Source: DATHVR01 sp035461175
Lineage (GTDB): Bacteria; Actinomycetota; Acidimicrobiia; Spongiisociales; ZC4RG35
DNA: 9,692 nt
NCBI GenBank assembly: GCA_035461175.1
Contig: DATHVR010000072.1
Coordinates: 1-9,692 of the forward strand
Direction: 5' to 3'
The notes under the pieces are model-generated. The model made no database searches. It was not told the origin of the DNA and saw only the letters and a program-made list of their open reading frames with translations. Every line of letters starts with the position of its first letter. Positions within the stretch are counted from its first letter, which is position 1. This document shows, one piece after another, positions 4,820-9,692 of this stretch. The position numbers were made by a program, and so were the translations under genes.

Positions 4820-5054
4820 CCGAGATGCCTTCCTCGTCGGCGGCGGCGCCGGCGACGGCACGGATGGCACGGGCGACACGACCCCGTCTGCCGATCACGC
4901 GCCCCATGTCGCCCTTGGCGGTGCGAACCTCGGCCAGCACCTCATCGGGGCCTTGTTCCACGATGGTGACACTGACCTGGTCGGGATTGTCGACGATCTC
5001 CCTGACGATGTAGGAGACCACCCTTTCGACGATTGCGCCTTTGGCCACGCTCAC
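4797..5054 (-). CDS. khpA: KhpA, KH-domain RNA-binding protein, 85 aa
   Basis: This small protein is essentially one KH domain. EIVDNPDQVSV (19-29) is the family's N-terminal signature. GDMGRVIGRRGRVARAIRAV (48-67) contains the GxxG RNA-binding loop at Gly55-Arg-Arg-Gly58. KhpA usually pairs with KhpB/EloR and binds many RNAs, affecting cell elongation and translation in Gram-positive bacteria. The GTG start at 5054-5052 overlaps the rpsP stop as GTGA. A second GTG at 5048-5046 has better spacing from AGGAG (5 nt) and would remove two residues. The position between rpsP and rimM is the standard actinobacterial one. Confidence 0.95.
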   Translation of the reverse strand: MSVAKGAIVERVVSYIVREIVDNPDQVSVTIVEQGPDEVLAEVRTAKGDMGRVIGRRGRVARAIRAVAGAAADEEGISADVEFVD

Positions 5055-5506
5055 TCCTCTTCCGAAGCCTCGGCTTCGGGCTCCTCGGAACTCTCGGCGT
5101 CCTCGGTTGACCCGGCAGCTTCGGTCGCCTCGACAGCTTCCGCTTCGGGTTCGGCCGCGGCAGGCTGAGACGAATCTTCGGCCCCGGCGGCCGTAGCGGC
5201 CGGAGCGGCTTCCGAGCTGGCGGCTCCGATGGTGTGGATCTTGCCGGCCTTGACCTTGAACTGGGTGAGGGCTCCGGCGGCGTCGAGGATCTTGCTGACG
5301 GCTTCGGTGGGCTGAGCGCCCTTGCGCAGCCACTCCACCGCTTTCTCGGAGTCGATCTCGATCAGGGAGGGGTCCTGGCGGGGGTCGTAACGCCCGATCA
5401 GGTCGATGTAGCGACCGTCTCGCGGGGCGCGTCCATCCATAACCACGACGCGGTAATGGGGCGATTTGGTCTTACCCATCCGCATCAGTCTCATCTTGAC
5501 GGCCAT
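5051..5506 (-). CDS. rpsP: 30S ribosomal protein S16 with long acidic C-terminal tail, 151 aa
   Basis: S16 helps fold and stabilise 16S rRNA in the 30S body. The core matches the family: AVKMRLMRMGKTKSPHYRVVV (2-22, a few residues more than the most conserved part), APRDGRYIDLIGRYDP (27-42) and a W-L-R-K-G-A-Q-P-T segment (59-67). After about residue 95 there is an Ala/Glu/Ser-rich tail of roughly 55 residues ending in EASEEE. S16 is about 80-90 residues in many bacteria; acidic extensions are common in actinobacteria, but this one is long. The ATG at 5506-5504 has AGGTGA about 5 nt upstream. A structured leader lies between it and ffh. Confidence 0.98.
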   Translation of the reverse strand: MAVKMRLMRMGKTKSPHYRVVVMDGRAPRDGRYIDLIGRYDPRQDPSLIEIDSEKAVEWLRKGAQPTEAVSKILDAAGALTQFKVKAGKIHTIGAASSEAAPAATAAGAEDSSQPAAAEPEAEAVEATEAAGSTEDAESSEEPEAEASEEE

Positions 5507-5519
5507 CAATTCACCTCTC

Positions 5520-5537
5520 GTGCCGGGCCGCCGGCAC
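5520..5537. repeat. Perfect 7-bp hairpin next to the rpsP ribosome binding site
   Basis: On the minus strand GTGCCGG (5537-5531) and CCGGCAC (5526-5520) pair around a 4-nt loop (CGGC). It lies immediately before the GAGAGGTGA that serves as the rpsP Shine-Dalgarno sequence, and 13 nt before the ATG. There is no U-run after it, so it is more likely a leader structure than a terminator. Confidence 0.55.
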
Positions 5538-5564
5538 AGGAGTGCGCGGCCTCGGTCAGTGCTC

Positions 5565-5649
5565 GTGTCGGAAATCCCGGTTGCCGGTGAAGGCCCACCT
5601 TGGGTGCGGAGAACCGGGAGGTCCAGCATAGCAAGCTCGCTTCCGACAC
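5565..5649. repeat. Nested inverted repeats between ffh and rpsP
   Basis: Three pairs are arranged concentrically. The outer pair is GTGTCGGAA (5565-5573) with TTCCGACAC (5641-5649), 9 bp perfect. The middle pair is CCCGGTT (5576-5582) with AACCGGG (5612-5618), 7 bp. The inner pair is CACC (5596-5599) with GGTG (5603-5606). Together they could fold as one long interrupted hairpin in a transcript reading from ffh into rpsP, acting as an attenuator, processing site or partial terminator. A TATGCT -10-like element (minus strand 5630-5625) lies inside it, so a transcript from there would lack the outer arm. Confidence 0.6.
5625..5630 (-). promoter_or_regulatory. Possible -10 element of an rpsP promoter
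   Basis: TATGCT on the minus strand fits TANNNT and is the best -10 candidate in the 162-bp ffh-rpsP gap. It would give a leader of about 110 nt containing the middle, inner and 5520-5537 hairpins. No good -35 is seen at 16-19 nt, so confidence is low. Confidence 0.3.
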
Positions 5650-5668
5650 TCCTAGTCCGGGGCGGGGA

Positions 5669-6997
5669 TCAGCCCCGGCCCCGGCCCCCCATCAACGCCC
5701 CCAAACCGCCCATGCCCTTGCCTGTCAGCCCCTTCATTATCTTCTGGGCATCCCCGAACTGGCGGATGAGGTTGTTGACGTCCTGGGGGCGGGTCCCCGA
5801 GCCTGTGGCGATGCGCCGTTTGCGGCTGCCGCTGAGGATCTTGGGGTTGCGCCGCTCCTCGGGAGTCATCGAATGGATGATGGCCTCGACCCGCTTGATG
5901 TCCCGGTCGTCTACCTGCACGTCCTTCAGCATCGACCCTGCACCGGGGAACATGGCGAGGATGTCCTGGAGCGGGCCCATCTTCTTGACCTGCTGGAACT
6001 GCTCGAGAAAGTCCTCCAGTGTGAACTGGCCCTTCACCATCTTGGCGGCCGCCTTCTCGGCCTCGACCGTGTCGAAGGTGGCCTCGGCCTTCTCGATCAG
6101 GGTGAGGACGTCACCCATTCCCAGGATCCGCGAGGCCATCCGGTCGGGGTGGAACGGTTCGAGCTCGTCGAGGCCCTCCCCCACTCCGGCGAATTTGACC
6201 GGAGCGCCGGTCACCTCCCGCACGGAGATGGCCGCTCCGCCCCGGGCATCACCGTCGAGCTTGGAGAGGACGATCCCGGTCAGGGCGGTATGGGCGACGA
6301 AACCCTTGGCCACATTGACGGCGTCCTGGCCGGTCATGGCGTCGACGACGAGAAGTGTCTCGTCGGGATCGGCCGCCTTGGCCACGTCGGCGAGCTCTTT
6401 CATCAAGGCGTCGTCGATCTGGAGACGGCCGGCAGTATCGACGATGACGACGTCGTTGCCGGCCCGGTTGGCCTCCTTCATCGCTGCCTTCACGAGCCGG
6501 GCGGGCTTCGACTTCCGCTCGGCGTATACCGGTACGCCCACCCGCTTGCCCAGCGTCTCGAGCTGGTCGATGGCGGCGGGGCGCTGGAGATCGGCCGCCA
6601 CCAGCAGGGGGCGACGTCCCTTCGATTTGAGGTGCTTGGCGAGCTTGCCGGCGGTGGTGGTCTTACCCGAGCCCTGGAGGCCGACCATGAGGATGGTCAG
6701 AGGGGGTGACGACTGCTTGAGGCCCGCCGTCGACCCGCCCAGGGTCTGGATCAGTTCCTCGTGGACGATCTTGATGACCTGCTGGCCCGGGCTCAGGCTC
6801 TTGGAGACGTCGGCAGCGAGGGCGCGCTCGCGCACTCGCCCCAGGAACGTCTTGACCACGGCGACGTTGACGTCGGCCTCGAGGAGGGCGAGCCGCACCT
6901 CGCGGAGGGCGGCATCGACGTCGGCCTCGGACAGCCGGCCCTTGCCGCGTAGCCCGGCGAAGATCCTTTCGAAGCGCTCGGTGAGTGAGTCGAACAT
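5669..6997 (-). CDS. ffh: Signal recognition particle GTPase Ffh (SRP54), 442 aa
   Basis: Ffh binds signal sequences on nascent chains and, with SRP RNA and FtsY, targets ribosomes to the membrane. The N domain covers about 1-95. The G domain has G1 GLQGSGKT (106-113), DLQRPAA (136-142), G3 DTAGRL (187-192), G4 SKLDGD (245-250, with Ser in place of the usual Thr of TKxD) and the closing GVGEGLDELEPF (271-282). The M domain contains the RNA-binding helix-turn-helix RNPKILSGSRKRRIATGSG (383-401) and a Gly/Met-rich C-terminus (about 425-442). The domains are complete and the length is normal. The ATG at 6997-6995 is 8 nt from a TACCGT element. The gene is divergent from tetR. The gap to rpsP is 162 bp. 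Confidence 0.99.
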   Translation of the reverse strand: MFDSLTERFERIFAGLRGKGRLSEADVDAALREVRLALLEADVNVAVVKTFLGRVRERALAADVSKSLSPGQQVIKIVHEELIQTLGGSTAGLKQSSPPLTILMVGLQGSGKTTTAGKLAKHLKSKGRRPLLVAADLQRPAAIDQLETLGKRVGVPVYAERKSKPARLVKAAMKEANRAGNDVVIVDTAGRLQIDDALMKELADVAKAADPDETLLVVDAMTGQDAVNVAKGFVAHTALTGIVLSKLDGDARGGAAISVREVTGAPVKFAGVGEGLDELEPFHPDRMASRILGMGDVLTLIEKAEATFDTVEAEKAAAKMVKGQFTLEDFLEQFQQVKKMGPLQDILAMFPGAGSMLKDVQVDDRDIKRVEAIIHSMTPEERRNPKILSGSRKRRIATGSGTRPQDVNNLIRQFGDAQKIMKGLTGKGMGGLGALMGGRGRG

Positions 6998-7005
6998 GGC
7001 CGCCC

Positions 7006-7011
7006 ACGGTA
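7006..7011 (-). promoter_or_regulatory. Possible -10 element for ffh
   Basis: TACCGT on the minus strand (7011-7006) fits TANNNT and ends 8 nt before the ffh ATG, which has no Shine-Dalgarno sequence. A TTGAGA lies upstream but only 12 nt away, too close for a normal -35. The arrangement suggests a leaderless or near-leaderless ffh mRNA. Confidence 0.35.
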
Positions 7012-7064
7012 GTGCCGCCCGGATCTCAAGCCCGTGCGTCGATCACAGCGGTGAGGCCGCGGCC

Positions 7065-7094
7065 TTGACGAGATAGTGAACGCGCGTTTAGGAT
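7065..7094 (+). promoter_or_regulatory. Promoter of the tetR-ABC operon (TTGACG, 18 nt, TAGGAT)
   Basis: The -35 TTGACG (7065-7070) matches TTGACA at five of six bases. The -10 TAGGAT (7089-7094) matches TATAAT at four, and the spacer is 18 nt. Seven nt follow before the ATG at 7102, so the predicted start point is at or next to the A of that ATG. This is the clearest sigma-70-type promoter in the window. The earlier ATG at 7093 lies inside the -10 and so is unlikely to be used. Confidence 0.75.
7079..7088. promoter_or_regulatory. Palindromic operator candidate inside the tetR promoter spacer
   Basis: AACGCGCGTT is a perfect 10-bp palindrome lying wholly between the -35 and -10 elements. Extending outward to 7073-7094 keeps 8 of 11 half-site pairs. 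TetR-family repressors typically bind such palindromes in their own promoters, so binding here would block RNA polymerase and give autorepression, relieved by the transporter's substrate. The link to this TetR is inference from position. Confidence 0.6.
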
Positions 7095-7101
7095 GCTGAT
7101 C

Positions 7102-7810
7102 ATGCGTTCAGCCGAACCTAACCTGACCGAAGCGAACCGGACTGAAGAAGACAGAACAGAGGACACCAGGACCGAGGATCTGACGGCCACGGCCCGGATC
7201 CGGGATGCGGCAATGCGCCTCTTCCCCGAATACGGATACGAAGGGACGAGCATGCGCGTTCTCGCCGAGGAGGTGGGCGTTAGCCCGGCCCTCGTCATCC
7301 ACCACTTCGGCTCCAAGGAGGGCCTGCGCCGCGCCTGCGATGAGTACGTTGTCGACCGGATCCGCACGGTCAAGGGCGAGGGAATCACCAACCGCACCAT
7401 GACCGACTCGGGCTTTCTGGCCGGGGCGTTCCAGATCGCCCCGCCGCTGATGCGCTACCTGGGCTGGGCCCTGATCAGCGGCAGCGACGAGGCGGCGGTG
7501 CTGTTCGACGAGATGGTGGAGGAGTCGATGCGGCTGCTGGCCATGGCCGAAGAGCAGGGCTACATCCGCCCCACCGAGGATCCGCGGGCCCGCTCCGCCG
7601 TGATGCTCTCGATGCAACTGGGCGGCCTCATCCTCGCCCAGCATCTCGACCGTGCCTCCGGCATCGACCCGTTCACCCCCGACGGTGTCATCGCCTTCTC
7701 CCGCCAGATGCTCGACATCTTCACCGGAGGACTCTTCGACCCCGCCACCGCCGCCCAGATGCGAGATGCCCTCGCCCGGGCTGCCGACCACACCAGAAAG
7801 GAATCCAACG

Positions 7811-7818
<8 letters not shown>
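7102..7818 (+). CDS. TetR-family transcriptional repressor, 238 aa
   Basis: The TetR DNA-binding domain spans about 28-76: TATARIRDAAMRLF (28-41), YGYEGTSMRVLAEEVGVSP (44-62) with the helix-turn-helix at about 49-68, then VIHHFGSKEGL (65-75). The rest is an all-helical ligand/dimer domain with no specific match I can name. Before the HTH is an unusual acidic extension with three pentads, RTEED, RTEDT and RTEDL (13-27), whose codons are less GC-rich than the rest. The ATG at 7102 is chosen because transcription is predicted to begin there and an in-frame ATG at 7093 lies in the -10. The gene overlaps the ABC ATPase gene by 8 nt, so it probably controls the transporter and itself. Confidence 0.93.
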
Positions 7819-8705
<887 letters not shown>

Positions 8706-8716
<11 letters not shown>

Positions 8717-9497
8717 CATCTGGACCAAGACCCTGTGGGACCAGCGGCGGACGCTGTTGGGGTGGGGTATCGGCTTGCTGGCGGTATCGATCGTTTATGG
8801 CGCCTTCTACCCGTTCGCCACCACCCCCGAATACGCCGACCTGATCGACAACCTGCCGCCCGGCCTGGCCGAGGCGATGGGCTGGGACGACATCTCCTCG
8901 CCTGCCGGATACCTGGGCTCGACCGTGTTCGGGATTCTGGGACCCGTACTGGGGATAATCTTCGCCATCGCAACCGGCGCCAGGGCCATCGCCGGCGAGG
9001 AGGAGAACGGCAACCTGGAGCTGCTGGTGGCCCATCCGGTCAGCCGCACCCGGGTAGTCCTCCACCGGGCGCTGGCCCTCCTCATCGCTCTCGTGCTGGC
9101 AGGTCTGGTCGTGTTCCTGGGGATCCTGGCAATTCGCGCTCCGATCGACCTCGAGATCCCGCTGGGCAACGTGGCGGCGGCCTCGGTACAGCTCACATTG
9201 CTGGCGATGGTGTTCGGCACCCTGGCGCTTCTGATCGGGGCCATCACCGGCCGACGCGGCCTCGTCATCGGGGTCTCGGCGGTGGTGGCGGTGGTGATGT
9301 ACCTGGCCAACGGCCTCGCCCCCCAGGTCGAGTCGATCGCCTGGATGCAGAAGCTCTCGCCCTTCTACTGGTTCGCCGGAACCCCCACGCTCCGCGACGG
9401 GCTCGATCCTCTCCACAGCCTCCTGCTGGCAGGAATCAGCCTGGTGTTCGTGGCCGCCGCCGTTATTGCGTTCAATCGTCGGGATGTAGGAGTCTGA
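8706..9497 (+). CDS. ABC-2 type transporter permease, six-helix, 263 aa
   Basis: This is the membrane partner of the preceding ATPase. Hydrophobic segments lie at about 17-36, 68-90, 118-143, 157-181, 184-204 and 236-256. Between helices 2 and 3 is GEEENGNLELLVAHPVSRTR (97-116), the conserved cytoplasmic motif of ABC-2 permeases thought to contact the ATPase. The ATG at 8706 follows AGGAG by 9 nt and lies inside the end of the ATPase gene. Two such subunits with two ATPases would make a full exporter, consistent with drug, lipid or peptide export under TetR control. Its last 26 nt overlap, antisense, the end of the next gene. Confidence 0.93.
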
Positions 9498-9692
9498 CCC
9501 GGATTCCTTCGATCATCACCTCGGTCGGCCCGTGGGGGCCGGCCGGGGCTCCCTTCTTCCTCGACACCGCCAGCAGGGCGACGCCGGCGGCGAGGGCCGC
9601 CAGCGCTGCCATCGCTGTCTTGCCTCCTCCCCCGGTGAAGGGCAGGGTGGTGACCGTGGAGGTGGGGGGGGTGGTGGTGGTGGGCGCCTGGC
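9472..9692 (-). CDS. C-terminal end of an LPXTG cell-wall-anchored surface protein (partial)
   Basis: The visible 72 residues, read from the right edge, begin with a Thr/Pro-rich stretch (QAPTTTTPPTSTVTT), then the sortase motif LPFTG (16-20), a Gly-rich turn, a hydrophobic helix (about 25-42) and the basic stop S-R-K-K (43-46). This is the standard cell-wall sorting signal cleaved by sortase between Thr and Gly. After the basic residues there is a tail of 26 residues ending LLHPDD, far longer than usual. The stop is TGA at 9474-9472. No start codon is in the window. A G8 run at 9664-9671 lies within the Pro codons of the linker. The main domains are outside the window, so the protein's role cannot be told. 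Confidence 0.8.
   Translation of the reverse strand, partial: QAPTTTTPPTSTVTTLPFTGGGGKTAMAALAALAAGVALLAVSRKKGAPAGPHGPTEVMIEGIRVRLLHPDD

Noticed and set aside
5466..7076. Plus-strand open frame of 536 codons opposite ffh and rpsP
   Set aside because: It is wholly antisense to two certain genes; Ser/Arg-rich composition is the usual shadow of a high-GC gene.
7097..7102. TGATCA palindrome as a second TetR operator
   Set aside because: A six-base palindrome is too short to separate from chance and lacks similarity to AACGCGCGTT.

Overview
The window is high-GC DNA with strong GC bias at third codon positions. Its gene content is that of an actinobacterium. The order ffh, rpsP, khpA, rimM, trmD, rplS, lepB, DUF2469, yraN is the actinobacterial translation/secretion cluster, and DUF2469 and the small CPGC/HWHxxCW protein are actinobacterial families. 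Several genes have a TANNNT element 6-9 nt before the start codon, which fits leaderless transcription. An Acidimicrobiia-like lineage is my guess; the sequence does not prove it.

Layout. Positions 1-42 hold the first codons of a minus-strand gene, possibly of the enoyl-CoA hydratase family. Positions 43-332 are non-coding and carry a clean 7-nt tandem repeat and a perfect 10-bp hairpin. Two small plus-strand genes follow (333-660): a 37-residue single-pass membrane peptide and a zinc-ribbon-like protein. From 670 to 6997 lies the minus-strand housekeeping block, read right to left: ffh (SRP GTPase), rpsP (S16), khpA (KH RNA-binding protein), rimM (16S maturation factor), trmD (tRNA m1G37 methyltransferase), rplS (L19), lepB (signal peptidase I), DUF2469, yraN. 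Overlapping starts and stops tie rpsP-khpA and DUF2469-yraN. The block is interrupted between rimM and trmD by a plus-strand lipoprotein gene (3445-4308), so trmD must have its own promoter. No rnhB gene lies between lepB and DUF2469, where many actinobacteria carry one.

From 7102 to 9497 a plus-strand operon encodes a TetR-family repressor, an ABC-2 type ATPase and its six-helix permease, with overlapping genes. Its promoter is the best in the window (TTGACG, 18 nt, TAGGAT). The spacer contains a perfect 10-bp palindrome that is a likely self-operator, and transcription should begin at the ATG itself. The window ends in the C-terminus of a minus-strand LPXTG surface protein (9472-9692) that overlaps the permease gene tail to tail.

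Most of the window is conserved housekeeping DNA. The points most worth following are the TetR operator/leaderless promoter, structured leaders before rplS and rpsP with possible alternative pairings, the lipoprotein splitting the rimM-trmD junction, the non-canonical rimM start and the heptanucleotide repeat. I did not find an obvious new multi-gene system.
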